Origin: Piscinibacter sp047600445
GTDB lineage: Bacteria > Pseudomonadota > Gammaproteobacteria > Burkholderiales > Burkholderiaceae_C
Direction: 5' to 3'
DNA: 64,000 bases
Assembly (NCBI RefSeq): GCF_047600445.1
Contig: NZ_JASGKT010000002.1
Location: 930,001 to 994,000, forward strand
Position 1 is the stretch's first letter, and the number at the start of each line of letters is the position of its first letter. Below are positions 1 to 9,319 of the stretch, piece by piece. A program made the position numbers and the translations under genes. The notes under the pieces were generated by a model. That model ran no database searches. It had not been told where the DNA came from and saw only the letters and a list, made by a program, of their open reading frames with translations.

Positions 1-1282
1 GCTCGTCGCGTGTCATCGGGCCGGTGGTGTCCTGCGAGCCCACGGTGGTCATCTTCGGCTCGCAGTAGGTGCCCGGGCGGATGCCCTGGCCTTCGGGCAG
101 GCCGCAGGCGCGGCCGACCATCTTCTGCGCCAGCGTGAAGCCGGCCGTGCTGGCCGCCGGCGCCTGCGGCAGGCGGAACGCGGTCGAGGCGCCCAGGCCC
201 AGGAAGTCGCGCGCCTTGGCGGTGAGCGAACGGCCGATGATCAGGTTGATGCGGCCGCCGGCCTGCACTTCATCGAGCAGCACGTCGCTCTTGAGCTTGA
301 ACTCGGCCACGGTCTGCCCGTTCTTGACCAGCTTGCCCTCGTAGGGCAGCACGTCGACCACGTCGCCCATCTCGAGCTTGGACACGTCGACCTCGATCGG
401 CAGCGAGCCGGAGTCTTCCTGCGTGTTGAAGAAGATCGGCGCGATCTTGCCGCCCAGCGTGACGCCGCCGAAGCGCTTGTTCGGCACGAAGGGGATGTCG
501 GCGCCGGTGGCCCAGATCACCGAGTTGGTGGCGCTCTTGCGGCTGGAGCCGGTGCCGACCACGTCGCCCACGTAGGCCACCAGGTGGCCCTTCTTCTTCA
601 GGTCTTCGATGAACTGGATCGGGCCGCGCTTGCCGTCTTCCTCGGGCTTGAAGGCCGCGTCGGGGCGGGTGTTCTTCAGCATCGCCAGGTAGTGCAGCGG
701 GATGTCGGGGCGCGTGGTGGCGTCCGGCGCGGGCGACAGGTCGTCGGTGTTGGTCTCGCCGGGCACCTTGAAGACGGTGATGGTGATCTTCTGCGCGACC
801 TTGGGGCGGCTGGTGAACCACTCGGCGTCGGCCCACGACTGGATCACCTCCTGGGCCTTGGCGTTGCCGGCCTTGGCCTTGGCGGACACGTCGTTGAAGT
901 AGTCGAACATCAGCAGCGTCTTCTTCAGCGCGTCGGCGGCCACCGGGGCCACCTCGGCGTCGTCGAGCAGCTCGATCAGCGGGTGCACGTTGTAGCCGCC
1001 GACCATGGTGCCCAGCAGCTCGGTGGCCTTGGCCTTGGACACCAGACCGACCCGGATGTCGCCGTGCGCCACGGCGGCCAGGAACGAGGCCTTGACCTTG
1101 GCCGCGTCGTCCACGCCCGGCGGCACGCGGTGCGTCAGCAGGTCCAGCAGGAAGGCGTCCTCGCCGGCCGGCGGCGCCTTGATCAGCTCGATCAGCTCGG
1201 CGGTCTGCTTCGCATCCAGCGGCAGCGGCGGGATGCCGAGGGCGGCGCGTTCGGCGGCATGTTGGCGATAGGCTTGCAGCAT
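1..1282 (-). CDS. acnB: Aconitate hydratase B (N-terminal part; cut by left window edge)
   Basis: Aconitase B interconverts citrate and isocitrate through cis-aconitate in the TCA cycle. The 427 complete codons visible read MLQAYRQHAAERAALGIPPL at the N terminus, followed by the helical N-terminal domain and the swivel domain typical of AcnB (for example VGDVVGTGSSRKSATNSVIW and VDVLPYEGKLVK). The catalytic Fe-S domains lie beyond the window. The ATG at 1280-1282 has a GGAG ribosome site six bases upstream. An almost perfect 18-base palindrome about 85-102 bases upstream of the start matches one in the mdh/gntR gap, so control by the GntR protein at 5124 is likely. Family assignment is secure; regulation is inferred. 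Confidence 0.96.
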   Translation of the reverse strand, partial: MLQAYRQHAAERAALGIPPLPLDAKQTAELIELIKAPPAGEDAFLLDLLTHRVPPGVDDAAKVKASFLAAVAHGDIRVGLVSKAKATELLGTMVGGYNVHPLIELLDDAEVAPVAADALKKTLLMFDYFNDVSAKAKAGNAKAQEVIQSWADAEWFTSRPKVAQKITITVFKVPGETNTDDLSPAPDATTRPDIPLHYLAMLKNTRPDAAFKPEEDGKRGPIQFIEDLKKKGHLVAYVGDVVGTGSSRKSATNSVIWATGADIPFVPNKRFGGVTLGGKIAPIFFNTQEDSGSLPIEVDVSKLEMGDVVDVLPYEGKLVKNGQTVAEFKLKSDVLLDEVQAGGRINLIIGRSLTAKARDFLGLGASTAFRLPQAPAASTAGFTLAQKMVGRACGLPEGQGIRPGTYCEPKMTTVGSQDTTGPMTRDE

Positions 1283-1366
1283 GAAGGGCTCCGTTGGATG
1301 GGCTGGCGGGGTGGGGCGGGCGAAACGGGGTCGTGGGATCGGCGATCCGGGAAACCCCGATATTTT

Positions 1367-1384
1367 ATGTCTTATATAAGACTT
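1367..1384. promoter_or_regulatory. Palindromic operator upstream of acnB (probable GntR site)
   Basis: ATGTCTTATATAAGACTT contains a perfect 14-base palindrome at 1369-1382. It sits 85-102 bases upstream of the acnB start. The same core recurs at 5057-5074 between mdh and the gntR gene. An AT-rich perfect palindrome in this GC-rich setting, placed before TCA-cycle genes next to a GntR regulator, supports an operator. Binding itself is inferred. Confidence 0.7.
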
Positions 1385-1430
1385 GAGGAAGGGGCGCGGC
1401 GCGCATGCCGAACTGTCGCTCGGCGCGCAA

Positions 1431-1459
1431 GCAAAAGAAAGGCCCGCGCGCGGCGGGCC
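1431..1459 (-). terminator. Rho-independent terminator after the small secreted protein gene
   Basis: On the minus strand a 7-base-pair GC stem (1441-1447 with 1453-1459, five-base loop) is followed by TTTCTTTTGC. It lies 22 bases after the stop of the 1481-1966 gene and separates that gene from the acnB promoter region. Confidence 0.75.
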
Positions 1460-1480
1460 TGGGGTGCGGGGCGGGCCGGT

Positions 1481-1966
1481 TTACTGCTTGGCCAGCGAGG
1501 CGGACACCGCCTTCTGCTCGGCGTTCATGCAGCCGTCGAGCACGCGCTGGCCGCTCTTGCTGTCGAACAGCATCGACTTGTTGGCGATCTGCAGCACCAG
1601 GAACTGGCCCTTGAGGTCTTCCAGGCGGATCGCGCCGGTGCTGGAGGCCACCGGCTTCATCATCCAGGTGCGGTTGCCCGACTTGACCTCGGCGTAGCCG
1701 GGGTACTTGGGCAGCGTGGCGACCTGCGCGGTCTTGCCGAATTCGCAGTCGTAGGTGCCGTAGTAGACGCGCTCGGCGGCAGCGAGCTGCTCGGCGGAGG
1801 CGGGCGCCGGCTCGGCTTCGGCCTTGGCCGCGGACTTGGGCTTGGCCGCCGGCTTGGCCGCGGCCTTCTTCGCCGGCGCCGGCTTGGCCGGGGCGGTCTG
1901 CGCGGCGGCGACGGTGGCGCCCAGGCAGAGGGCGGCGGCGATGGCGAGGGTGTTCTTCAGGTTCAT
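1481..1966 (-). CDS. Small secreted protein of unknown function with Ala/Lys/Pro-rich linker
   Basis: The 161-residue product starts MNLKNTLAIAAALCLGATVA and has a clear Sec signal peptide ending near AAAQ. A low-complexity stretch rich in Ala, Lys and Pro follows at about residues 24-60. The C-terminal half is globular (VYYGTYDCEFGKTAQV, GNRTWMMKPV, RVLDGCMNAEQ) with two cysteines that could form a disulphide. I chose the ATG at 1966 because it begins the signal peptide; an upstream in-frame ATG at 2035 would put 23 charged residues before it. I do not recognise a characterised family. The Ala/Lys/Pro linker suggests a tether in the periplasm. It stands alone, with its own terminator downstream. 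Confidence 0.8.
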   Translation of the reverse strand: MNLKNTLAIAAALCLGATVAAAQTAPAKPAPAKKAAAKPAAKPKSAAKAEAEPAPASAEQLAAAERVYYGTYDCEFGKTAQVATLPKYPGYAEVKSGNRTWMMKPVASSTGAIRLEDLKGQFLVLQIANKSMLFDSKSGQRVLDGCMNAEQKAVSASLAKQ

Positions 1967-2124
1967 GGCGGTGCGCGCAAGCGCGGGTCGGGTGACGGTG
2001 CGCGCAGCATGGGGCCGCCGGGCCCGGTCGTGCAACCAATTGCTGCGCCTCCGTGCCGGCGCTTACATGTGGCTACCTGGAGCGCCCGCCGGTCGTGGCG
2101 CCTGCCACGCCCGCGCGGGCCGGC

Positions 2125-3120
2125 TCAGGCGTCGAACCAGGCCTGCCGCACCTCGGCCGGCAGCGGCTGGCCGGTGCGCCGGGCGCGCTCGACCACCTGC
2201 CAGAAGTAGCGGTAGCTGGCGCGGTCGTGCAGCGTGTCGCGGTGCCGGATCGGCGCCCACTGCGCCGCCTGCGCGGCGCGCAGGATCTCGATGGCCAGGT
2301 CGGTCTCGGCGGCGCCGGGCGCGAAGGCCTCGACGATGGTGCGCACCTGGTCGGGGTGGATGCTCCACATGCGCGTGTAGCCGAACTCGCGGCCGGCGCG
2401 CGTGGCGGCCGCGGCGAGCGCGCGCAGGTCCTTGAACTCGGTGACCACGCAGTGCGAGGGCACCTTGCCGTGCGCATGGCAGGCGGCGGCGATCTCCAGT
2501 TTGGCGCGCCGCACCAGCGGGTGCGTGAACTGGCCCTCGGCGCTCATCGCCGAGGCCGGGATCGCGCCGCGGTGCGCCGAGACGAAGTCCATCAGCCCGA
2601 AGGAGATCGACTCGATGCGCGGATGCGCCGCGATCGCGTCGACCTCGCGCAGCGCGCCGTGCGTCTCGACCAGCGCGTGCACCGGCACCGCGCGGCCGTG
2701 GCCGTGGACGCGGATGGCGTGGTCGATGTGCTCGACGGCGCGCTGCACGTCGGCCAGGCCGCGCGGCTTGGGCAGCATCAGGTAGGCCAGCCGCGCGCCG
2801 GCGCGTCCCAGCAGCGTGTCGACGTCGTTCCCGAAGCTCGGGTGCTCGACCGGGTGCACCCGCGCGCCGACGCGGCCGAAGCGGTTGGCGGCCGACATCA
2901 CCAGCTCGGCGCACAGCAGCGCGTGCTCGGCCTCGCCGCCGACCGGCGCGCCGTCTTCGCAGTCGAGCGTGACGTCGAACACCGGCCCCAGCTCGGCCTG
3001 CAGTTCCAGGCTCTTGCGCATGCGCGCCTCGACGCCGCTGTAGTGGTCGCACACCGGCAGATCGCCGGCCGCGACTTCGCCGGGGTCGAACAGGGCTTGG
3101 CGGGGGTGGGGTGCGCTCAT
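2125..3120 (-). CDS. CitE-like CoA-ester lyase (HpcH/HpaI aldolase family)
   Basis: The 331-residue product belongs to the citrate lyase beta-subunit-like family, which cleaves or hydrolyses CoA esters such as malyl-CoA or citramalyl-CoA using a divalent metal. Visible family features are the metal-binding segment FDVTLDCEDGAP, the CoA/substrate segment VGARVHPVEHP, LPKPRGLADV, VPVHALVETHGAL, ISFGLMDFVSAHRG and MWSIHPDQV near the C terminus. It is the third gene of a minus-strand set mdh-tam-citE with gaps of 22 and 31 bases, so it is probably cotranscribed with mdh. It is a stand-alone enzyme, not part of a citrate lyase complex, since no alpha or gamma subunit is nearby. The exact CoA ester cannot be read from the sequence. 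Confidence 0.88.
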   Translation of the reverse strand: MSAPHPRQALFDPGEVAAGDLPVCDHYSGVEARMRKSLELQAELGPVFDVTLDCEDGAPVGGEAEHALLCAELVMSAANRFGRVGARVHPVEHPSFGNDVDTLLGRAGARLAYLMLPKPRGLADVQRAVEHIDHAIRVHGHGRAVPVHALVETHGALREVDAIAAHPRIESISFGLMDFVSAHRGAIPASAMSAEGQFTHPLVRRAKLEIAAACHAHGKVPSHCVVTEFKDLRALAAAATRAGREFGYTRMWSIHPDQVRTIVEAFAPGAAETDLAIEILRAAQAAQWAPIRHRDTLHDRASYRYFWQVVERARRTGQPLPAEVRQAWFDA

Positions 3121-3151
3121 GGGGCCGGATTGTGGGCCTTGCCGGCCGGCG

Positions 3152-3946
3152 CTACGCGCCGCGGCGGGCCACGTAGAACAGGCGCGGGAAGGCCAGCAGC
3201 CGCTGTCCGTCGGCGCGCGGCGGGTAGGCGGCGGCGATGCGCGCTTCGTAGTCGGCCACGAAGGCCGCCTGCTCGGCGTCGGGCAGCGGGTCCAGGAAGG
3301 GCCTCAGCCCGGTGCCGCGCAGCCAGTCGACGATGGCGCGCGGCGAGGGCATCGGGTGCTGGTAGATGGTGTGCCAGAGGTCCACGCTCGCGGCCCGCGG
3401 CGCCAGCAGGTCGTAGAGGCGGCCCACCGGCAGGCGCGGCGCGCGCACGGCGCCCGGGTCTCCGATGCGGGCCGCCCAGGGGCCGGCCGCGGCGGTTTCG
3501 CGCATCAGGCGGTGGCTGGGCTCGTCGAGGTTGTCGGGCACCTGCACCGCCAGCACGCCGCCGGGGGCCAGCAGGCCCATCAGGCGCGGCAGCAGGCGCT
3601 CGTGGTCGGGCACCCATTGCAGCGCCGCGTTGGCGAAGATCAGGTCCGGCGGCGCCCCGGGTGTCCAGCGCGCGATGTCGCCGAGCTCGAAGCGCGCCCG
3701 CGGCAGCCGCTCGCGCGCGGCCTGCAGCATCGCCGCCGAGCTGTCCAGCCCGAGCAGCCGCGCCTGGGGGTAGCGCGCCGCCAGCAGTTCGGTGGAGTTG
3801 CCCGGGCCGCAGCCCAGGTCCACGACGAGCGGCGCCGCGTTCGCCGCCGTCGAGGGCAGCTCCGGCACGCGCGCCAGCAACTCGGCGGCCGGGCGCGTGC
3901 GCTCGGCCTCGAAGCGGCGGTACAGCGCGGGGTTCCAGTCGTTCAC
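3152..3946 (-). CDS. tam: Trans-aconitate 2-methyltransferase
   Basis: Tam methylates trans-aconitate, a spontaneous isomer of cis-aconitate that inhibits aconitase, using S-adenosylmethionine. The 264-residue product begins MNDWNPALYRRFEAERTRPA, close to the known Tam N terminus, and has the SAM motif VVDLGCGPGNSTELLA at about residues 41-56. Also seen are LGLDSSAAML and the post-motif FANAALQWVPDH. The start is GTG at 3946. It lies 22 bases after mdh and before a CitE-like lyase. Its place beside mdh and near acnB fits a role in protecting the citrate-aconitate step. Identification is strong. Confidence 0.93.
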   Translation of the reverse strand: MNDWNPALYRRFEAERTRPAAELLARVPELPSTAANAAPLVVDLGCGPGNSTELLAARYPQARLLGLDSSAAMLQAARERLPRARFELGDIARWTPGAPPDLIFANAALQWVPDHERLLPRLMGLLAPGGVLAVQVPDNLDEPSHRLMRETAAAGPWAARIGDPGAVRAPRLPVGRLYDLLAPRAASVDLWHTIYQHPMPSPRAIVDWLRGTGLRPFLDPLPDAEQAAFVADYEARIAAAYPPRADGQRLLAFPRLFYVARRGA

Positions 3947-3968
3947 CGGGCTCCCCGCGCCGCGCCGG

Positions 3969-4955
<987 letters not shown>

Positions 4956-5051
4956 GGGAGGGCTCCGGAAAGGCAGAGGGGAAGGAGAGGTCGAGGGGAA
5001 TCCGGGCGCGAGTGTAGGCCGAATGGCGCCCGGCGGCGAGGGGAATCCCGA

Positions 5052-5074
5052 GTCTTATGTCTTCTATAAGACAT
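5052..5074. promoter_or_regulatory. Operator in the mdh/gntR divergent gap (probable GntR autoregulatory site)
   Basis: ATGTCTTCTATAAGACAT at 5057-5074 is a near-palindrome with one central mismatch pair. Overlapping it, GTCTTAT at 5052-5058 and ATAAGAC at 5066-5072 form a second inverted pair. It lies 50-67 bases upstream of the gntR start and 102-119 bases upstream of mdh, and matches the acnB site at 1367-1384 in 16 of 18 positions. Confidence 0.7.
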
Positions 5075-5123
5075 CTGTCAGTTGATCGTGGACGATGGCG
5101 GCCCGTTGTGCTGCAATCCGGCC

Positions 5124-5870
5124 ATGTCCACCCCCGCCACCGAGCTCGCCAGCCCCGCCTTCAGCCCGCTGTACCGGCAGATCAAGGCGCTGATGGTGCG
5201 CGAGCTGCAGGCCGCCACCTGGCGCCCCGGCGAGGCGATCCCGAGCGAGACCGAGCTGGCCGCGCGCTTCAAGGTCAGCCAGGGCACGGTGCGCAAGGCG
5301 ATCGACGAGCTGGCCACCGAAAACCTGCTGGTGCGCCGCCAGGGCAAGGGCACCTTCGTCGCCACGCACGCCGAGCAGACCACGCAGTACCGCTTCCTGC
5401 GCTTGCACAGCGACGACGGCGAGGCCGGCGGCGGCACGCAGCGCCAGTTCATCGACTGCCGGCGCCTGCGCGCGCCGGCCGACGTGGCGCGCGTGCTCGG
5501 CCTGCGCTCGGGCGACGCGGCGATCCAGGTCAAGCGCGTGCTGTCGCTGCGCGGCGCGCCGGTGGTGTTCGACGAGATCTGGCTGCCGGCCGCGCCGTTC
5601 AAGGGGCTGAGCGCCGAGAAGCTGTCGGGTTACCGCGGGCCGATGTACGGCCTGTTCGAATCGGAGTTCGGCGTGCGCATGATCCGCGCCGAGGAGAAGA
5701 TCCGCGCCGTCGCGGCCGAGGGCCAGGCGGCCGAGCTGCTGGCGGTGGCGCCGGGCACGCCGCTGCTGTCGGTGGAGCGGCTGTCGCTGAGCTACGACGA
5801 CAGGCCGGTCGAGCTGCGCCGCGGCCTGTACAACACCAGCGCGCACCATTACCGCAACGAGCTGAGCTGA
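5124..5870 (+). CDS. GntR-family transcriptional regulator (HutC/UTRA type), probable TCA-cycle regulator
   Basis: The 248-residue product has an N-terminal winged helix-turn-helix with GEAIPSETELAARFKVSQGT and VRRQGKGTFVATH (about residues 32-76), followed by a UTRA ligand-binding domain (for example VKRVLSLRGAPVVFDEIWLP and VAPGTPLLSVERLSLSY). The ATG at 5124 was chosen over one at 5082 because it gives the usual short N terminus. It lies between divergent mdh and the sdhCDAB-gltA set. Near-palindromic sites next to its own gene and before acnB are the obvious targets. Regulators of this subfamily sense small metabolites; the ligand here cannot be read. That it controls TCA genes is inferred from position and the shared sites. 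Confidence 0.9.
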   Translation: MSTPATELASPAFSPLYRQIKALMVRELQAATWRPGEAIPSETELAARFKVSQGTVRKAIDELATENLLVRRQGKGTFVATHAEQTTQYRFLRLHSDDGEAGGGTQRQFIDCRRLRAPADVARVLGLRSGDAAIQVKRVLSLRGAPVVFDEIWLPAAPFKGLSAEKLSGYRGPMYGLFESEFGVRMIRAEEKIRAVAAEGQAAELLAVAPGTPLLSVERLSLSYDDRPVELRRGLYNTSAHHYRNELS

Positions 5871-5989
5871 TGCCGATGCATTGATCGAACGCAGCCGGCG
5901 CGGGCGCGCAAGCACGGCGAAAGCCTGTTGCGGTGCAATAGAATCATCTGGTTTCGCGTCGATTACATCCTCACTGAACAGGGTTGGGC

Positions 5990-6412
5990 ATGGCAGACAC
6001 ACTCAAGCCGCGGCCGGAGTTCCGCAACATCCACGTCACCCAGATCGTCGCGTACCGGATGCCGGTGGCGGCCATCGTGTCGATCCTGCATCGCATCAGC
6101 GGCGTGCTGATGTTCCTGCTGATGCCGTTCATCATCTGGATGTTCGACGCCAGCGTGACCTCCGAGGTCTCCTACGACGTGTTCCGCTCGGCCTTCGCCG
6201 CGGGCGTCGGCTTCATCCCCGGCTGGTTCCTCAAGCTCGTCGCGCTGGGCCTGATCTGGGCCTACCTGCACCACCTGATCGCGGGGCTGCGCCACCTGTG
6301 GATGGACGGCACGCACGCGGTGTCCAAGGAGTTCGGCCGCAGCTCGGCGATCGCCACGCTCGCGGTCAGCGTGCTGCTGACGCTGGCGCTGGGCTACAAA
6401 CTGTTCTTCTGA
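5990..6412 (+). CDS. sdhC: Succinate dehydrogenase cytochrome b556 subunit
   Basis: SdhC is one of the two membrane anchors of complex II, binding haem b and quinone. The 140-residue product starts MADTLKPRPEFRNIHVTQIV, carries the family motif SILHRISGVLMFLLMPFIIW (first membrane segment, with the histidine typical of SdhC), a second segment around FIPGWFLKLVALGLIWAYLH followed by HLIAGLRHLWMD, and a third, IATLAVSVLLTLALGYKLFF. The ATG at 5990 was preferred over 5984 because family members begin MAD/MTE. It is the first gene of sdhC-sdhD-sdhA-sdhB-sdhE-gltA; sdhD follows after 11 bases. No copy of the acnB/mdh operator is visible just upstream. Confidence 0.96.
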   Translation: MADTLKPRPEFRNIHVTQIVAYRMPVAAIVSILHRISGVLMFLLMPFIIWMFDASVTSEVSYDVFRSAFAAGVGFIPGWFLKLVALGLIWAYLHHLIAGLRHLWMDGTHAVSKEFGRSSAIATLAVSVLLTLALGYKLFF

Positions 6413-6423
6413 GGGCGTCCGCG

Positions 6424-6786
6424 ATGGCACAGAATTACGGATCGAAGCGCACCGTCGTCGGCGCGCACTACGGCCTGCGCGACTGGCTCGCGCAGCGCGT
6501 CACCGCGGCGCTGATGGCGCTGTTCACGCTCGCGCTGATCGTGCAGGTCCTGCTGCCCGGCGAGATGGGCTACGACAAGTGGGCCGGCATCTTCAGCCAC
6601 CAGTGGATGAAGGTGCTGACCTTCGTCGTGATCGTCGCGCTGCTGTACCACGTGTGGGTCGGCATGCGCGACGTGTGGATGGACTACATCAAGCCGGTGG
6701 CGATCCGCCTCGCGCTGCAGGTGTTCACCATCGTCTGGCTGACGGGCTGCGCCGGCTGGGCCATCCAGGTCCTTTGGAGACTGTGA
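6424..6786 (+). CDS. sdhD: Succinate dehydrogenase membrane anchor subunit
   Basis: The 120-residue product is the second membrane anchor of complex II. It begins MAQNYGSKRTVVGAHYGLRD, has three hydrophobic segments (about residues 28-45, 61-80 and 91-115), and the conserved VALLYHVWVGMRDVWMDYIK with the histidine expected near the haem and the Asp-Tyr region near the quinone site. It lies 11 bases after sdhC and 4 bases before sdhA, so it is translated as part of the same message. Confidence 0.95.
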   Translation: MAQNYGSKRTVVGAHYGLRDWLAQRVTAALMALFTLALIVQVLLPGEMGYDKWAGIFSHQWMKVLTFVVIVALLYHVWVGMRDVWMDYIKPVAIRLALQVFTIVWLTGCAGWAIQVLWRL

Positions 6787-6790
6787 TTCC

Positions 6791-8584
6791 ATGAGCTCCC
6801 TCAACGTCTCGAAGCGCAAGTTCGACGTCGTCATCGTCGGCGCCGGCGGCTCCGGCATGCGCGCCTCGCTGCAACTGGCGCGCGCCGGCCTGAACGTCGC
6901 CGTGCTGTCCAAGGTGTTCCCGACGCGCTCGCACACCGTCGCCGCGCAGGGCGGCATAGGCGCCTCGCTCGGCAACATGAGCGAGGACAACTGGCACTAC
7001 CACTTCTTCGACACCGTCAAGGGCTCCGACTGGCTCGGCGACCAGGACGCGATCGAGTTCATGTGCCGCGAGGCGCCCAAGGTCGTCTACGAGCTCGAGC
7101 ACTTCGGCATGCCGTTCGACCGCAACCCCGACGGCACGATCTACCAGCGCCCGTTCGGCGGCCACACCGCCAACTACGGCGAGAAGCCGGTGCAGCGCGC
7201 CTGCGCCGCGGCCGACCGCACCGGCCACGCGATGCTGCACACGCTGTACCAGCAGAACGTCAAGTCGCGCACCAACTTCTTCGTCGAGTGGATGGCGCTC
7301 GACCTGATCCGCGACGCCGAGGGCGACGTGGTCGGCGTCACCGCGCTCGAGATGGAAACCGGCGAGCTGCACGTCTTCGAGGCCAAGACCGTGCTGCTGG
7401 CCACCGGCGGCGCGGGGCGCATCTTCGCCGCCAGCACCAATGCCTTCATCAACACCGGCGACGGCCTGGGCATGGCCGCGCGCGCCGGCATCCCGCTGGA
7501 GGACATGGAGTTCTGGCAGTTCCACCCCACCGGCGTGGCCGGCGCCGGCGTGCTGCTGACCGAGGGCTGCCGCGGCGAGGGCGCGATCCTGCGCAACGAC
7601 AAGGGCGAGCGCTTCATGGAGCGCTACGCGCCGACGCTGAAGGACCTGGCGCCGCGCGACTTCGTCTCGCGCTGCATGGACCAGGAGATCAAGGAAGGGC
7701 GCGGCTGCGGCCCGAACAAGGACTACGTGGTGCTCGACATGACGCACCTGGGCGCCGAGACCATCCTCAAGCGCCTGCCCAGCGTGTTCGAGATCGGCCA
7801 CAACTTCGCCAACGTCGACATCACCAAGGAGCCGATCCCGGTGGTGCCGACCATCCACTACCAGATGGGCGGCATCCCGACCAACGTGCACGGCCAGGTC
7901 GTCGTGCCGAACGGTGGCGTGCACAACGCCGTGGTCAACGGGCTGTACGCGGTGGGCGAGTGCTCGTGCGTCAGCGTGCACGGCGCCAACCGGCTGGGCA
8001 CCAACTCGCTGCTCGACCTGCTGGTGTTCGGCCGCGCCGCGGGCAACCACATCGTCGACGCCGGGCTGAAGAACCGCGCGCACAAGCCGCTGCCGAAGGA
8101 CGCCGCCGACCGCACGCTGGCGCGCCTGGCCAAGTACGAGAAGAGCAGCAGCGGCGAGTACGCGCAGGACGTCGCCAACGACCTGCGCCGCTGCATGCAG
8201 CAGCACGCCGGCGTGTTCCGCACGCAGGCGGTGATGGACGAGGGCGTGGCCAAGGTCAAGGAAGTCGCCGAGCGCGCCAAGGGCATCCACCTGGCCGACA
8301 AGTCCAAGGTTTTCAACACCGCGCGCATCGAGGCGCTGGAAGTCGAGAACCTGATGGAGGCCGCGCTGGCGACGATGATCTCGGCGGCTGCGCGCAAGGA
8401 AAGCCGCGGCGCGCACACCGTCGACGACTACGCCGACACGCCCGAGCACCCGAACGGCCGCAACGACACCGAGTGGCTGAAGCACACGCTGTGGTACAGC
8501 GAGGGCAACCGCCTCGAGTACAAGCCGGTGAACATGCAGCCGCTGACCACCGAATCGGTTCCGCCCAAGGTTCGCACGTTCTGA
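6791..8584 (+). CDS. sdhA: Succinate dehydrogenase flavoprotein subunit
   Basis: SdhA oxidises succinate to fumarate with covalently bound FAD, at the cytoplasmic face of the inner membrane. The 597-residue product has the FAD-binding motif VVIVGAGGSGMRASLQLARA (about residues 15-34), the flavinylated histidine in SHTVAAQGGIGASLGN, the substrate and active-site segments QFHPTGVAGAGVLLTEGCRG and HYQMGGIPTN, and NRLGTNSLLDLLVFGRAAG. The C terminus HTLWYSEGNRLEYKPVNMQP is standard. Length matches the family. sdhB follows after 16 bases. Confidence 0.98.
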   Translation: MSSLNVSKRKFDVVIVGAGGSGMRASLQLARAGLNVAVLSKVFPTRSHTVAAQGGIGASLGNMSEDNWHYHFFDTVKGSDWLGDQDAIEFMCREAPKVVYELEHFGMPFDRNPDGTIYQRPFGGHTANYGEKPVQRACAAADRTGHAMLHTLYQQNVKSRTNFFVEWMALDLIRDAEGDVVGVTALEMETGELHVFEAKTVLLATGGAGRIFAASTNAFINTGDGLGMAARAGIPLEDMEFWQFHPTGVAGAGVLLTEGCRGEGAILRNDKGERFMERYAPTLKDLAPRDFVSRCMDQEIKEGRGCGPNKDYVVLDMTHLGAETILKRLPSVFEIGHNFANVDITKEPIPVVPTIHYQMGGIPTNVHGQVVVPNGGVHNAVVNGLYAVGECSCVSVHGANRLGTNSLLDLLVFGRAAGNHIVDAGLKNRAHKPLPKDAADRTLARLAKYEKSSSGEYAQDVANDLRRCMQQHAGVFRTQAVMDEGVAKVKEVAERAKGIHLADKSKVFNTARIEALEVENLMEAALATMISAAARKESRGAHTVDDYADTPEHPNGRNDTEWLKHTLWYSEGNRLEYKPVNMQPLTTESVPPKVRTF

Positions 8585-8600
8585 CCTCCGAAAGATCGAC

Positions 8601-9306
8601 ATGACCAAGCGCGTCTTCCAGATCTACCGCTACGACCCCGATACCGACGCCAAGCCGCGCATGCAGACCCTCGAGGTCGAGCTCGACGGCAGCGAGCGCA
8701 TGCTGCTCGACGCGCTGATCAAGCTCAAGCAGGTCGACCCCAGCCTGAGCTTCCGCCGCTCCTGCCGCGAGGGCGTGTGCGGCTCGGACGCGATGAACAT
8801 CAACGGCAAGAACGGCCTGGCGTGCCTGACCAACATGCGCACGCTGCCCGACGTCGTCGTGCTCAAGCCGCTGCCCGGCCTGCCGGTGATCCGCGACCTG
8901 ATCGTCGACATGACGCAGTTCTTCAAGCAGTACCACTCGATCAAGCCCTACCTCGTCAACGACGAGCCGCCGCCCGAGAAGGAGCGGCTGGCAGTCGCCC
9001 GAGGAGCGCGACGAGCTCAACGGCCTGTACGAGTGCATCCTGTGCGCGAGCTGCAGCACCTCGTGTCCGAGCTTCTGGTGGAACCCCGACAAGTTCGTCG
9101 GGCCCGCCGGGCTGCTGCAGGCCTACCGCTTCATCGCCGACAGCCGCGACCAGGGCACCGGCGAGCGGCTCGACAACCTCGAAGACCCGTACCGCCTGTT
9201 CCGCTGCCACACCATCATGAACTGCGTCGACGTCTGCCCCAAGGGCCTGAACCCGACCAAGGCGATCGGCAAGATCAAGGAGCTGATGGTCCGCCGCGCG
9301 GTGTGA
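8601..9306 (+). pseudogene. sdhB: Succinate dehydrogenase iron-sulfur subunit, interrupted by a +1 frameshift
   Basis: SdhB carries the three Fe-S clusters linking SdhA to the quinone site. The frame starting at 8601 encodes 130 normal residues including the [2Fe-2S] ligands in SCREGVCGSDAMNINGKNGL. One extra G at 8990-8991 (CTGGCAGTCG where CTGCAGTCG is expected) then shifts the frame. From 8992 the next frame resumes the family sequence QSPEERDELNGLYECILCAS, with the [4Fe-4S] and [3Fe-4S] cysteines and NCVDVCPKGLNPTKAIGKIK, ending at TGA 9304-9306. Together they give about 234 residues, the normal SdhB length. As written, the product would lack two clusters and run on to 9332 in the wrong frame. 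Since the rest of the operon is intact, a sequencing or assembly error is the more likely cause. Confidence 0.92.
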
Positions 9307-9319
9307 CCGCTGCATCGCC

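Noticed and set aside
8985..8995. Programmed ribosomal frameshifting in sdhB
   Set aside because: No slippery heptamer or clear stimulatory element is seen, and no such control is known for sdhB; an extra base is simpler.
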